A stretch of 17,082 nucleotides of DNA from Streptomyces wedmorensis (GCF_000716445.1 NZ_JNWK01000098.1:1-17082); one strand, 5' to 3'; positions 1 to 7,552 are shown, counted from the stretch's first letter. Made by a program: numbers and translations. Notes: generated by a model from the letters alone, not told the origin.

Positions 1-50
1 TTGTCATCCGCCGGCCTCTCGCCTTCCCAGACAGCCAGGTCGTAGCTCAT
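1..50 (-). CDS. 5' end of a hypothetical protein gene, cut by the window edge
   Basis: The minus strand opens with ATG at 50-48 and reads MSYDLAVWEGERPADD before leaving the window. This opening looks like that of a family of uncharacterised actinobacterial proteins, but I recognise it only loosely. The ATG overlaps the TGA of the sigma-factor fragment upstream (ATGA, 4 bp), so translation may be coupled. The only ribosome-binding candidate is a weak GAGAG about ten bases upstream. No function can be given from 16 codons. Confidence 0.5.
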   Translation of the reverse strand, partial: MSYDLAVWEGERPADD

Positions 51-301
51 GTCAGGAGGCTCTCATGCCGCTCTGACAGCCATAAGAAACGACGTCTTAT
101 GCGGCCGACCACGGTGGTCAGCCAGCCGCCGAGGTTGTCGATGGTGTCGGCGTCCTGGCGGGAGAGGCGCAGCCACGTCTCCTGGACCGCGTCGTCCGCG
201 TCGGCGTGGGAGCCGAGCACGCGGTAGGCGACTGCTGTGAGCCGGCCGCGGTGGGCCTCGAAGGCGTCGGCGATCGGGTCGGCGGGATGGGCGCCGGACA
301 T
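47..301 (-). pseudogene. Truncated SigJ-like ECF sigma factor (region 2 only)
   Basis: The 84-residue product starts at ATG 301-299 behind GGGAGG (311-316, read on the minus strand). Residues about 9-65 are a classic ECF sigma region 2: DPIADAFEAHRGRLTAVAYR, then DADDAVQETWLRLSR and NLGGWLTTVVGRI. SigJ-type factors continue for about 300 residues, with a region 4 helix-turn-helix and a SnoaL-like C-terminal domain. Here homology stops after GGWLTTVVGRI, and an unrelated tail (RRRFLWLSERHESLLT) runs to a stop at 47. The break lies around position 101, next to an AT-rich inverted repeat. It sits divergent to a carboxymuconolactone decarboxylase gene, a common partnership for these sigma factors. 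Without region 4 it is unlikely to direct transcription, so I treat it as a remnant; a short expressed protein is not excluded. Confidence 0.72.
81..101. repeat. AT-rich inverted repeat at the sigma-factor break point
   Basis: CATAAGA (81-87) and TCTTATG (95-101) are perfect 7-bp inverted arms around AACGACG. The stretch is clearly richer in A+T than its surroundings and coincides with the end of recognisable sigma-factor sequence. It could be an operator or promoter element for the minus-strand gene starting at 50, or a scar of the rearrangement that cut the sigma gene. Confidence 0.5.
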
Positions 302-326
302 GGTTGTTACCTCCCTGGAAGGTGCT

Positions 327-344
327 CCGTCATAGGAGTGACGG
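327..344. promoter_or_regulatory. Perfect inverted repeat in the divergent promoter region
   Basis: CCGTCA (327-332) and TGACGG (339-344) are perfect inverted arms separated by TAGGAG. They lie between the divergent starts of the sigma-factor fragment (301) and the decarboxylase-family gene (390), where a shared operator would be expected. The binding protein is unknown. Confidence 0.45.
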
Positions 345-389
345 GCACGAGCCCCGCAAGGTAACCCCGACCAAGGAGAGCACCCTGTC

Positions 390-848
390 ATGCAGAACCG
401 ACTGAAGAACAAGAACACCGACAACGCCGACGTGTGGAAGGCGGTCGGGCACCTGCAGAAGGCGATCGCCGCCGGGGGCGTCGACCCGAAACTGCTCGCG
501 CTGGTCCACCTGCGCGCCAGCCAGATCAACGGCTGCTCGGCGTGCGTCTACGCCAGTGTCGCCGGAGGGAAGAAGGCCGGTGACACCGACGAGCGGCTGC
601 ACAGCGTGGCGGCGTGGCGTGAGGCGCCGTTCTACACCGATGCGGAGCGCGCGGCGCTGGCGCTGGCCGAGGCCGCCACCCGGCTGCAGGACGGTGCGGA
701 GGGAGTCACCGACGAGATCTGGGAAGAGGTCAACGCCCATTTCACCGAGGAGCAGATCGGCGCGATCAACCTGGAGATCGCGCTGACCAACTTCTTCAAC
801 AGGATCAACCGCACCATCAAGGAACCGGCCGGTCAGACCTGGGGCTGA
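390..848 (+). CDS. Carboxymuconolactone decarboxylase / AhpD-like family protein
   Basis: This 152-residue protein has the length and layout of the CMD/AhpD-like family, small all-helical proteins that often act in peroxide or thiol redox protection. The signature is SQINGCSACVYAS around residues 44-56, with the CxxC pair at Cys49 and Cys52. In AhpD-type enzymes a histidine follows four residues after the second cysteine; here that position is Ser56, so proton relay may differ or be lost. A typical C-terminal segment follows (DERLHSVAAWREAPFYT and FFNRINRTI). The start is supported by AAGGAG at 374-379, about ten bases upstream. In actinobacteria such genes are often paired with a SigJ-type sigma factor, which here is broken, so original control may be lost. 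Family assignment is firm; substrate is unknown. Confidence 0.88.
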   Translation: MQNRLKNKNTDNADVWKAVGHLQKAIAAGGVDPKLLALVHLRASQINGCSACVYASVAGGKKAGDTDERLHSVAAWREAPFYTDAERAALALAEAATRLQDGAEGVTDEIWEEVNAHFTEEQIGAINLEIALTNFFNRINRTIKEPAGQTWG

Positions 849-966
849 GCATCGGGCCTTGTCCCGGCGGCGTGGGCACCTGCTTGTGTCGCCATACGGA
901 GAGGGTGGTGGTCAGCTGCTGTTCAGGGCCGATCAGAAGCCTGGTTGCTCGCCTGGGGCCGCCGCC

Positions 967-999
967 GGTCTGTCGTCGGTCTGTCGTCGGTCTGTCGTC
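967..999. repeat. Three perfect tandem copies of an 11-bp unit
   Basis: GGTCTGTCGTC occurs three times without mismatch at 967-977, 978-988 and 989-999, followed by a partial GG. Eleven bases is close to one helical turn, so any protein reading it would see three sites on one face of the DNA. It may equally be a slippage product. Confidence 0.85.
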
Positions 1000-1025
1000 G
1001 GTACGCGGCCAGGGCACGGCATCTC

Positions 1026-1086
1026 AGGCCAAGCCCGGTCTGGGCCGGGCCAAGCCAGTCCGGGCCAAGCCAGCCCAGGCCAGGAC
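1026..1086. repeat. Degenerate tandem repeats of about 15 bp
   Basis: The unit GGGCCAAGCCAGTCC recurs as GGGCCAAGCCAGCCC. Flanking copies are more diverged (AGGCCAAGCCCGG, AGGCCAGGACGAG). The block is GC-rich and low in complexity, and probably arose by local duplication. Confidence 0.7.
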
Positions 1087-1197
1087 GAGCCGGACCAGGT
1101 TCAGGTCGATCCGTCTGTTCACCTCCGGCTCCCCTCGTGACGGCGCGGCGAAGCTCGCGCATCGCGTGAAGAAGCGCTGGCCCGGTCTGGCGGCTCT

Positions 1198-1216
1198 CCC
1201 TGATGAGGAGTCAGGG
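1198..1216. promoter_or_regulatory. Inverted repeat upstream of the serine hydrolase gene
   Basis: CCCTGA (1198-1203) and TCAGGG (1211-1216) are perfect arms around TGAGGAG, about 100 bases before the start codon at 1320. A second short hairpin, CGGGG-TGAT-CCCCG, follows at 1234-1247. Either could be an operator or a 5' leader hairpin. No T-run follows, so a terminator is less likely. Confidence 0.35.
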
Positions 1217-1319
1217 TCGAATCGGGGTTGGACCGGGGTGATCCCCGTCGTCGCGCGCGCTCCGGGCGGACATGATCGAACCGAACCTGATCACCGCTTC
1301 GAGAGGTGGGAGTCGTCCC

Positions 1320-2510
1320 ATGCGTCGTCGTTCCTCGGTCCTTGTCCTGTCAGCCGTTCTGGCGCTCGGTGCCGTCGCGCCCGCCCAGGCCGCCACCGGC
1401 AGGCCCGCTTCGGAACTGGACCGGGCCGCGCTGCGCGCGGCGATCGAGCCGCGTCCGGGCGACAGCGCGGCCGGCACAGTGGCGGAGGTGCACAAGAACG
1501 GGGAGACGTGGCGGGGGGCGGCCGGGGACGTCGTCACCGGTCGGTCCGTCTCCCCGCGCGCGCACTTCAGGATCGGCAGCATCACGAAGCCCATGGAGGC
1601 GGTGATCCTGCTCCAGTTGTCCGCCGAGGGTCGTGTCGACCTGGACGAGAGCGTCCAGCACTATCTGCCCGGTCTGCTGCCGGAGGACCGGTTCAAGGAG
1701 CCGATCAGTGTGCGGCAGTTGCTCGACCACACCAGCGGGCTCCCGCACGATCTGGAGGGCGCGCCGGCCACCACGCCGGACGAGGAGATCGAGCGCGTGC
1801 TGGACTACGTCACCTTCGACGAGGTGATCCGGGAGACGCTCCGTCCTGAGGGCCGGCCGGGCCCGGGGCCGCGCTTCAGTCCCGGCACGCGGCAGGAGTA
1901 CAACTCCTTCGGCTACCGGATCGCCGGGAAACTCATCGAGCAGATCACCGGGCACTCTTACCAGCACGAAGCGACCACCCGCATCCTCAAGCCGCTGAAG
2001 ATGCGGGACACCCGCGCCTCCGTACCGAACCGCAGTACGCCCGTGCCCCGGCCGTACATGCCCGGCTATCTGGCGAGGAGCGGGGGCGAACTGGTCGACG
2101 TCAACGTGCAGGGCGGGCTGCCCGCCAGCATGACCTCGACCACGGCGGATCTGGACCGGTTCATATCCGGCCTGTTCGACGGCCGACTGCTGCGTCCGGC
2201 GCAGGCCTCCGAACTGTTCGCGATACCGAAGGGCGCCGATGGCAAACCCCTGCCGTACGCGGACGGCTCCCACTGCAACACGGGCCCCGGCAAGGGCACA
2301 GCCTGCTTCAGCGTGGGGCTGATGTCCACGCCGCTGCCCGACGGGTCGCTCCTGTGGGGCAAGACGGGATCGGATCCGGGATACCGCAGCGGTGTCTTCG
2401 CCTCCCGGGATCTCAGCCTGCGCGCGGTCTACGCGGTGGGCACCGCGGGCCCCATCGACGGCGTCCCTGCGGTGGCTCAGCGACTGGCTCTGACGGCCTT
2501 CGGCAGCTAA
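1320..2510 (+). CDS. Secreted serine hydrolase (beta-lactamase / D-alanyl-D-alanine carboxypeptidase superfamily)
   Basis: The product is 396 residues with a Sec signal peptide: MRRRSS, a hydrophobic core (VLVLSAVLALGAVAP) and a likely cleavage after AQA near residue 24. The SxxK nucleophile motif is Ser87-Ile-Thr-Lys90 within RIGSITKPM. The KTG box is Lys348-Thr-Gly in WGKTGSDPGYRSG. The second motif, normally Tyr-x-Asn, reads Tyr194-Asn-Ser196, so the usual asparagine position holds serine. Members cleave or transfer D-Ala peptides, beta-lactams or esters outside the cell; which applies here cannot be told. ATG at 1320 is preferred over the in-frame ATG at 1272 because it has AGGTGGGAG just upstream and gives a clean signal peptide. 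It appears to be a single-gene unit. Superfamily is firm, substrate open. Confidence 0.9.
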   Translation: MRRRSSVLVLSAVLALGAVAPAQAATGRPASELDRAALRAAIEPRPGDSAAGTVAEVHKNGETWRGAAGDVVTGRSVSPRAHFRIGSITKPMEAVILLQLSAEGRVDLDESVQHYLPGLLPEDRFKEPISVRQLLDHTSGLPHDLEGAPATTPDEEIERVLDYVTFDEVIRETLRPEGRPGPGPRFSPGTRQEYNSFGYRIAGKLIEQITGHSYQHEATTRILKPLKMRDTRASVPNRSTPVPRPYMPGYLARSGGELVDVNVQGGLPASMTSTTADLDRFISGLFDGRLLRPAQASELFAIPKGADGKPLPYADGSHCNTGPGKGTACFSVGLMSTPLPDGSLLWGKTGSDPGYRSGVFASRDLSLRAVYAVGTAGPIDGVPAVAQRLALTAFGS

Positions 2511-3473
2511 GGCTTTCGCGCCCAATGGTGGAAGATCGCTCGCGCGGCGACAGGCCTCCGGCAAACCGCCACACGTCTGTGCCCCATGGAGACCTCGAAC
2601 AATTCGCCGAACTGGAACACCCTGTGCGACGCGGCTCCGGACTACCTGGAGATGGGCGGCGGCGTCCCGGCCCGCACGGAGGCCGAGTCCGTGACCGATG
2701 ATGCCCAGTTCGTCACGCAGGAGGACAGGAGCGCGTACAAAACCGCACTCAAAGCCGTTGGGGGTCCGCTCAGCGAAGGGACGATCCGGCTTGAAGTCGG
2801 CTACTGCGATGACCTCTGGCCTCGACTTTCGGGGGTCGCGATCGCTGCGGCCGGGGTCGAGCGGATCGCAAACCGAGGCGAGTCGTGGGTGCCCGAAGCC
2901 GTCGTCAGCCGTGGGGGCGAACGTACGCGGAGACGGCCTGGAAGAGCTACTGGGTCTCGCCGGTTCGGCGAGCTCGGCGGGCGCCGGCTGCGAACCTGAT
3001 CGGCCCGCTCGGGAAGCATGTGGGCGATGCCCTTGCGGCAGAGTCAGGCGCGGAGGCAGACCGGCGTCGCCGCTCCGGCGCGGCGCGCCGTAGGGGTCCG
3101 GCCGGCGTCGCAGGCAGATTGTCGGTTAGGGCAGGGCCGGCGAGCGGGACAGAGGCAGGGTCGTGGCCTCGGCGGCGCCGGCCGGCTGCTGTTTCGAGTT
3201 GGCCGTTAGGGCGATCTTCGGGAGCGAAGAGGGTCGTAAATCAGGACAAAATGGGCTGCGAGGGTTAGATTCCCCTTTCAGTGGGCGGTCGGGCATCGGC
3301 GTCTGTCACTACCTCGGGCAGGGGGCATCGGTGGAGACCGACGAGCAGGGCGGGCCGGCCGGGTCCGTGCTGTGCGGGGGCTCCGGCGGCGGGGACTCTC
3401 GGCCTGCGGCTGGTCGCTCGGGCGAGCCGGTGGTCGCTGCCGCAATGGAACGCTCCCGTCTACGAGGTACGCC
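2511..3473. other. Long region without a convincing gene
   Basis: Several overlapping frames are open on both strands, but none has a ribosome binding site together with a recognisable family. The best candidate, from 2586, is listed separately as a possible decayed gene. The last 200 bases (about 3270-3473) are probably promoter and leader for the permease gene at 3474. They contain TCGGT-GGAG-ACCGA, a perfect 5-bp hairpin, at about 3329-3342. I recognise no known riboswitch. Confidence 0.5.
2586..2999 (+). pseudogene. Possible decayed gene of unknown function
   Basis: A frame from ATG 2586 reads plausible protein (NSPNWNTLCDAAPDYLEMGG, then EGTIRLEVGYCDDLWPRL and GVERIANRGESWVPEAVV) before turning arginine-rich after about 2920. 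Around that point another plus-strand frame becomes protein-like (RTYAETAWKSYWVSPVRR, then NLIGPLGKHVGDALAAE), which would fit a frameshift. There is no clear ribosome binding site, and third-position GC is below that of the neighbouring genes. I do not recognise a family. It may be a frameshifted remnant or non-coding DNA. Confidence 0.25.
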
Positions 3474-4934
3474 ATGACACATGCGGAATCCAAGACCGAG
3501 GCTTCCTCAGGAGGGTCGCCGCCTACGGCCAAGCTGACGTTGTTGACGCTCACCGCCATGGTGGTCGGCTCGATGGTCGGGGCCGGAGTGTTCTCGCTGC
3601 CGCGGCGGTTCGCGCAGGAGACGGGTGTCGCGGGTGCGCTGATCGCCTGGGCGGTGGCCGGGCTGGGCATGTTGATGCTCGCGTTCGTCTTTCAGACGCT
3701 CGCGGTCCGGCGGCCAGACCTGGACGCCGGTGTGTACGCGTACGCCAAGGCCGGTTTCGGCGAGTATCTGGGGTTCTTCTCGGCGTTCGGGTACTGGGCG
3801 AGTGCCTGCGTGGGCAACGTGACCTACTGGGTGCTGATCATGTCGACGATCGGGGCCATCGCGCCGGCGCTCGGCGACGGTGACACCGCTCTCGCGATCG
3901 TGCTCTCCTCCGTCGGGCTCTGGTGCTTCTTCTTCCTCATCCGCCAGGGGGTGAAGGAGGCGGCCGCGATCAACCGGATCGTGACCGTCGCGAAGATCAT
4001 CCCCATCCTCGTGTTCATCATCCTGGCGCTGTTCTACTTCGAGCCGTCCGTGTTCGCGGACAACTTCGGCGGCGCCGACTACGCGGGCTCGCTGTTCAAC
4101 CAGGTCCGCGGAACGATGCTCGCCACCGTCTTCGTCTTCCTCGGCGTGGAGGGCGCGAGCGTCTACTCGCGGCACGCGAAGCGGCGGGAGGACGTCGGGC
4201 GGGCCACGGTCCTGGGCTTCCTCAGCGTCTTCGCGATCTTCGCCTCGGTGACCATCGTGTCGTACGGCATCATGCCGATGAGCGAGATCGCCGAGCTCCG
4301 GCAGCCCTCCATGGCGGGCGTCCTGGAGGCCGCCGTCGGCACCTGGGGCAAGACCTTCGTCAGCGTCGGCCTGATCATCTCGGTCCTGGGCGCCTATCTC
4401 GCATGGACGCTGATGGCCGCGGAAGTGCTGTTCGTCGCGGCCAAGGACAAGGACATGCCCCGGTTCCTCGGGCGTTCCAGCGGCGACGACGTGCCGGTCC
4501 CGGCCCTGCTCATGACGACGTCCCTCAGCCAGGTCATCCTGGTCGTGACGGCTTTCTCCGACGACGCGTTCAACTTCGCCCTGGACCTGACGAGCGCTCT
4601 GAGTCTCATTCCGTTCCTCCTGGCCGCCGCCTTCGCCGCGAAGATCGCGCGGCGACCGCAGGCGGAGCAGGTGGCCGGGCGCAGCACGCGGCGCGAACTG
4701 GTCGTCGCCGTGATCGCCACGCTCTACACGGCGTTCCTGCTGTACGCGGCCGGGCTCAAGTTCGTCCTCGTCTCCTTCATCCTCTACGCCCCCGCCACCT
4801 TCCTGTTCATCAAGGCCAGGCGCGAGCAGAACCGGCGTCTGTTCTCCCCCGCCGAGACCGTCATCTGCGCGGTCTCCGTCGCCGGTGCCGTCGCCGGTGT
4901 CGTTGCCATCGCCGCCGGCTGGATCGAGCTCTGA
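3474..4934 (+). CDS. arcD: APC-family amino acid permease, probable arginine/ornithine exchanger
   Basis: This 486-residue integral membrane protein has about 12 hydrophobic segments. It begins with the APC-superfamily TM1 signature [16 protein letters not shown] (residues about 27-42), the unwound glycine-rich helix that contacts substrate. Family sequences ArcD and YdgI-like exchangers share [21 protein letters not shown] and the later [11 protein letters not shown] loop. Known members swap external arginine for internal ornithine across the cytoplasmic membrane, at no energy cost, to feed the arginine deiminase pathway. The start at 3474 has GAGG at 3464-3467; an upstream in-frame ATG at 3372 would add an implausible arginine-rich extension. 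The arginine deiminase gene begins 43 bases downstream on the same strand, which supports the substrate. Another basic amino acid is possible. Confidence 0.88.
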   Translation: MTHAESKTEASSGGSPPTAKLTLLTLTAMVVGSMVGAGVFSLPRRFAQETGVAGALIAWAVAGLGMLMLAFVFQTLAVRRPDLDAGVYAYAKAGFGEYLGFFSAFGYWASACVGNVTYWVLIMSTIGAIAPALGDGDTALAIVLSSVGLWCFFFLIRQGVKEAAAINRIVTVAKIIPILVFIILALFYFEPSVFADNFGGADYAGSLFNQVRGTMLATVFVFLGVEGASVYSRHAKRREDVGRATVLGFLSVFAIFASVTIVSYGIMPMSEIAELRQPSMAGVLEAAVGTWGKTFVSVGLIISVLGAYLAWTLMAAEVLFVAAKDKDMPRFLGRSSGDDVPVPALLMTTSLSQVILVVTAFSDDAFNFALDLTSALSLIPFLLAAAFAAKIARRPQAEQVAGRSTRRELVVAVIATLYTAFLLYAAGLKFVLVSFILYAPATFLFIKARREQNRRLFSPAETVICAVSVAGAVAGVVAIAAGWIEL

Positions 4935-4977
4935 CCCCGTCGGGACACGTATCCGACCTCCCTCGGAAAGGCTGACC

Positions 4978-6243
4978 ATGAATAGCACCCAGACCGGCTC
5001 CGCCCCGTCCGCGCTCGGCGTCCACTCCGAGGTCGGACGGCTACGGAAGGTCCTGGTCTGCGGCCCCGGCCTCGCTCACCGGCGGCTGACCCCCACCAAC
5101 TCCGACGACCTGCTCTTCGACGACGTCATGTGGGTGGAGAACGCCCAGCGGGACCACGCCGACTTCGTCAACAAGCTCAACCAGCGCGGTGTCGACGTCG
5201 TCGAACTGCACCAGCTGCTCGCCGAGACCATGGCGATCCCCGAGGCGAAGGCATGGCTCCTCGACCGGAAGATCGTGCCCAACGAGGTCGGCCTCGGACT
5301 GGTCGACGACACCCGCGCGTTCCTCGACTCCCTCGACCCGCGTGAGCTGGCGGAGTTCCTCATCGGCGGTCTTTCCACGGCCGACCTGCCCGACGAGTTC
5401 CGCTCCGGGTACGTGTCCCTCGCCCGGGAGGGCATCGGGGCACGCGAGTACCTCATGCCGCCGCTGCCGAACACGCTCTACACCCGCGACACGACCTGCT
5501 GGCTGTACGGCGGCGTGACCCTCAACCCGCTGTACTGGCCCGCCCGTCACGGCGAGACGCTCCTCATGAAGGCCGTCTACACCTTCCACCCCGACTTCAA
5601 GGACTCGACCGTCTGGTGGGGTGACCCCGAACAGGACTGGGGCCAGGCCGCCTTCGAGGGCGGTGACATCATGCCGGTCGGCAACGGGGTCGTCCTGATG
5701 GGAATGAGCGAGCGCACCTCGCGCCAGGCGATCACCCAGGTCGCCGCCGCTCTGTTCGGGAACGGCGCCGCCGAGCACGTGGTCGTGGCCGGCATGCCGA
5801 AGCTGCGCGCGGCCATGCACCTCGACACGGTGTTCACCTTCGCCGACCGGGACATCGTCACGCTCTATCCGACGATCATGGACGCCGTCCACACCTTCTC
5901 GCTGCGGCCGAGTGACAAGGCTCCGGGCGTCGAGATCACCGACGAGGGCACCACCCCGTTCGTCGACGTCGTCGCGAAGAGCCTCGGCCTGCCCAAGCTC
6001 CAGGTGATCGAGACCGGCGGAGACGTCTACGCCTCCGAGCGCCAGCAGTGGGACAGCGGCAACAACGCCGTCGCGCTGGAACCCGGTGTCGTCTTCACGT
6101 ACGACCGCAACACCCAGACCAACACACTGCTGCGCAAGGCGGGGGTGGAGGTCATCACCATCGTCGGCGCCGAACTCGGCCGTGGTCGCGGCGGCGGTCA
6201 CTGCATGACCTGTCCGCTGATCCGCGACGCGGTCGACTTCTGA
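4978..6243 (+). CDS. arcA: Arginine deiminase
   Basis: The enzyme hydrolyses L-arginine to L-citrulline and ammonia, the first step of the arginine deiminase pathway, which yields ATP once citrulline is split and carbamoyl phosphate is used. The 421-residue length fits. Catalytic residues of the guanidine-modifying fold are visible: Asp171 in [12 protein letters not shown], Glu227 in FEGGD, His281 and Asp283 in MHLDTVFTF, and the nucleophile Cys409 in [11 protein letters not shown]. The N-terminal [16 protein letters not shown] segment is typical. ATG 4978 has GGAAAGG at 4965-4971. It follows the permease gene by 43 bases, so the two are probably one transcript. No ornithine carbamoyltransferase or carbamate kinase gene is present in the window; general arginine-pathway enzymes elsewhere would have to finish the route. 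Transcription ends at the inverted repeat at 6273-6321. Confidence 0.97.
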   Translation: MNSTQTGSAPSALGVHSEVGRLRKVLVCGPGLAHRRLTPTNSDDLLFDDVMWVENAQRDHADFVNKLNQRGVDVVELHQLLAETMAIPEAKAWLLDRKIVPNEVGLGLVDDTRAFLDSLDPRELAEFLIGGLSTADLPDEFRSGYVSLAREGIGAREYLMPPLPNTLYTRDTTCWLYGGVTLNPLYWPARHGETLLMKAVYTFHPDFKDSTVWWGDPEQDWGQAAFEGGDIMPVGNGVVLMGMSERTSRQAITQVAAALFGNGAAEHVVVAGMPKLRAAMHLDTVFTFADRDIVTLYPTIMDAVHTFSLRPSDKAPGVEITDEGTTPFVDVVAKSLGLPKLQVIETGGDVYASERQQWDSGNNAVALEPGVVFTYDRNTQTNTLLRKAGVEVITIVGAELGRGRGGGHCMTCPLIRDAVDF

Positions 6244-6272
6244 ACCTCCCCGCCCCACGCGCGCGCTGATGG

Positions 6273-6321
6273 CCGCGGGCCGCCGACTCCCCTCGAGAGG
6301 AGAGGAGTCGGCGGCCCGTGG
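6273..6321. terminator. Strong bidirectional terminator between convergent units
   Basis: CGGGCCGCCGACTCC (6276-6290) and its perfect complement (6304-6318) form a 15-bp stem, extended by a G-T pair and two more G-C pairs. The 13-base loop contains CCTC-GA-GAGG, which can itself pair. It lies 30 bases after the arcA stop and 70 bases beyond the stop of the minus-strand DUF1269 gene, so it can end both transcripts. There is no T-run, as is usual in high-GC actinobacteria. Confidence 0.85.
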
Positions 6322-6389
6322 ATGCGCAAGCGTTCACGAGGACGGTCCCAGGGCGGGCGCTGGGGCATCGCCCCGGCCCCTGGGGTCGG

Positions 6390-6896
6390 TCAGGCCGCCG
6401 TCTCGGGGTCGGGCCCGGCGAGCTGCTCGGCGAGTTCCCGCTCGCTGTCCTCCGGGAGGGAGGTCTTGAGTACGGTTCCGCCGAAGGGCTCCATGGCCGC
6501 GGCGAACCGGTCCTCGGTGACCTTGGATGCCATGATCACGACGGCTGCCGAGCCGGGCTCGAGAAGGTCACTCACCTTCTTCCGGAATCCGTTGTCGACG
6601 CCCATCTGGGTGAGCTTGCCGATGAGGCCTCCGAGAGCCGCGCCCACCACGCCGATGCCCGGGGTGAGGATCAGCATGCCGAAGACCATGCCCCAGAGCG
6701 CGCCGGCCGTGGCGGAGAGGGCGATCTCCTCCGTCTTGGCGGGGGTGTCCACATGGGTCTCGCCGTCCTCGTCGACCCTGACGACGGCGAGACCCTTCAG
6801 GTCGACGACATGGCCGTCGCGGAGCTTCTGCACTTCCTTGAAGGCCTTGGTCGCAACCTGGTGATCGTCGTACCCGATGACGATGAGCTCGGACAT
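6390..6896 (-). CDS. DUF1269 family protein
   Basis: This 168-residue protein starts MSELIVIGYDDHQVATKAF, the usual opening of DUF1269 proteins, with a ferredoxin-like half at residues about 1-60. A glycine-rich hydrophobic segment follows (ALWGMVFGMLILTPGIGVVG, about 66-95), then the second half (AAVVIMASKVTEDRFAAAM). The family is uncharacterised; the hydrophobic stretch suggests membrane contact and the members often occur beside stress genes. AGAGGA lies about eight bases before the ATG. It is the last gene of a three-gene minus-strand operon, 14 bases after the lipoprotein gene, and ends at the bidirectional terminator at 6273-6321. Family is firm, role unknown. Confidence 0.88.
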   Translation of the reverse strand: MSELIVIGYDDHQVATKAFKEVQKLRDGHVVDLKGLAVVRVDEDGETHVDTPAKTEEIALSATAGALWGMVFGMLILTPGIGVVGAALGGLIGKLTQMGVDNGFRKKVSDLLEPGSAAVVIMASKVTEDRFAAAMEPFGGTVLKTSLPEDSERELAEQLAGPDPETAA

Positions 6897-6910
6897 GCGG
6901 TGATCCTCTC

Positions 6911-7552
6911 TCAGTACCTCTGCGCCTTGGTGAGTCGCGGCGTGAGCACCGGCTCGGGGGGCTGTCGACTGATGACCAGGGGCTGCTTCCGCTCGCCGGG
7001 CGGGAGGTCCTCGGCGCCGACGAACTGGGTCTCGACGACCTTGCCCGAAGGGTCGAGGAAGTCGACCTGGGCGGCGTAGGACGCCGTCGCGCTCGTCTTG
7101 TTGGTGATGGTGACGACGACGGTGAGCACGCCGTTCGTGTCGGCCCGGGGCTTGCCGATCATACCGACCTCGTTCAGGGCGTTGCCCCTGCCCTCGACGC
7201 CCTTCAGGGCGTTCTCCGCCGCCTGCCGGGAGCGTTCGATCTCGGCACCGATCGACGCCTGACGTGACGCCTCCCGGGCCGAGGCCGAGGCCGCCGCGGA
7301 CGATGCCGAGGCCTGCGCGGACGCGATCCGCGACTCCGCAGCCGAGGCGACGGAGGAGGGGTGTTCACCGGAGAAGGAGGCGGTGTCGGGCGCCGTGGGG
7401 CGGTCGCTGAAGGAGGGGCTCCCGGTGTCGTCGCCGTCCGAGTCGCAGGACACGAGGCCGACGGCTCCTAGCGCGGTCGCGACGACGGCGACGACGGCGC
7501 TCGCCGCCCTGGCGCGGACCGGCCGGCCCCCGCGAGGCGATGGGGTGTTCAC
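6911..7552 (-). CDS. Putative lipoprotein with alanine/serine-rich stalk and FxLYD-like domain
   Basis: The 213-residue product has a twin-arginine-free lipoprotein signal: a basic N-terminus, a hydrophobic core (AVVAVVATALGAVGLVSC) and a lipobox LVSC with Cys36 as the probable lipidation site. Residues about 37-65 are acidic and serine-rich. Residues about 66-110 form an alanine/serine-rich, probably helical stalk with heptad-like charge. Residues about 118-213 look like a beta-sandwich of FxLYD type (TVVVTITNKTSATASYAAQV, then FLDPSGKVVETQF). Such domains are extracellular and of unclear ligand. The start is GTG at 7552, supported by GGAGG at 7561-7565. It sits 51 bases after the baeRF3-like gene and 14 before the DUF1269 gene. 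Export and anchoring are well supported, function unknown. Confidence 0.8.
   Translation of the reverse strand: MNTPSPRGGRPVRARAASAVVAVVATALGAVGLVSCDSDGDDTGSPSFSDRPTAPDTASFSGEHPSSVASAAESRIASAQASASSAAASASAREASRQASIGAEIERSRQAAENALKGVEGRGNALNEVGMIGKPRADTNGVLTVVVTITNKTSATASYAAQVDFLDPSGKVVETQFVGAEDLPPGERKQPLVISRQPPEPVLTPRLTKAQRY

Larger units (their letters stand above)
849..1319. other. Gene-free, repeat-rich intergenic region
   Basis: No frame here looks like a conserved protein, and the open frames are low-complexity products of GC-rich repeats. It holds an 11-bp triple tandem repeat (967-999), a block of about 15-bp degenerate repeats (1026-1086) and two hairpins (1198-1216 and 1234-1247) ahead of the serine hydrolase gene. 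Confidence 0.6.

Noticed and set aside
872..1849. Long plus-strand open frame of 325 codons
   Set aside because: It is arginine/glycine-rich, runs through the tandem repeats and overlaps the serine hydrolase gene in another frame. It is a GC-rich shadow frame.
3250..3290. tRNA T-arm-like sequence (GGGTTAGATTCCC)
   Set aside because: It differs from the GGTTCGATTCCC pattern at the key C, the T stem does not pair cleanly, and no matching 5' acceptor strand or anticodon arm lies upstream. Neither a tRNA gene nor a tRNA-derived attachment site can be supported.
3507..4988. Minus-strand 493-codon open frame opposite the permease
   Set aside because: Its Asp/Glu/Arg/Gly-rich, domain-free translation is the typical antisense shadow of a high-GC gene; the permease on the plus strand has clear family motifs.
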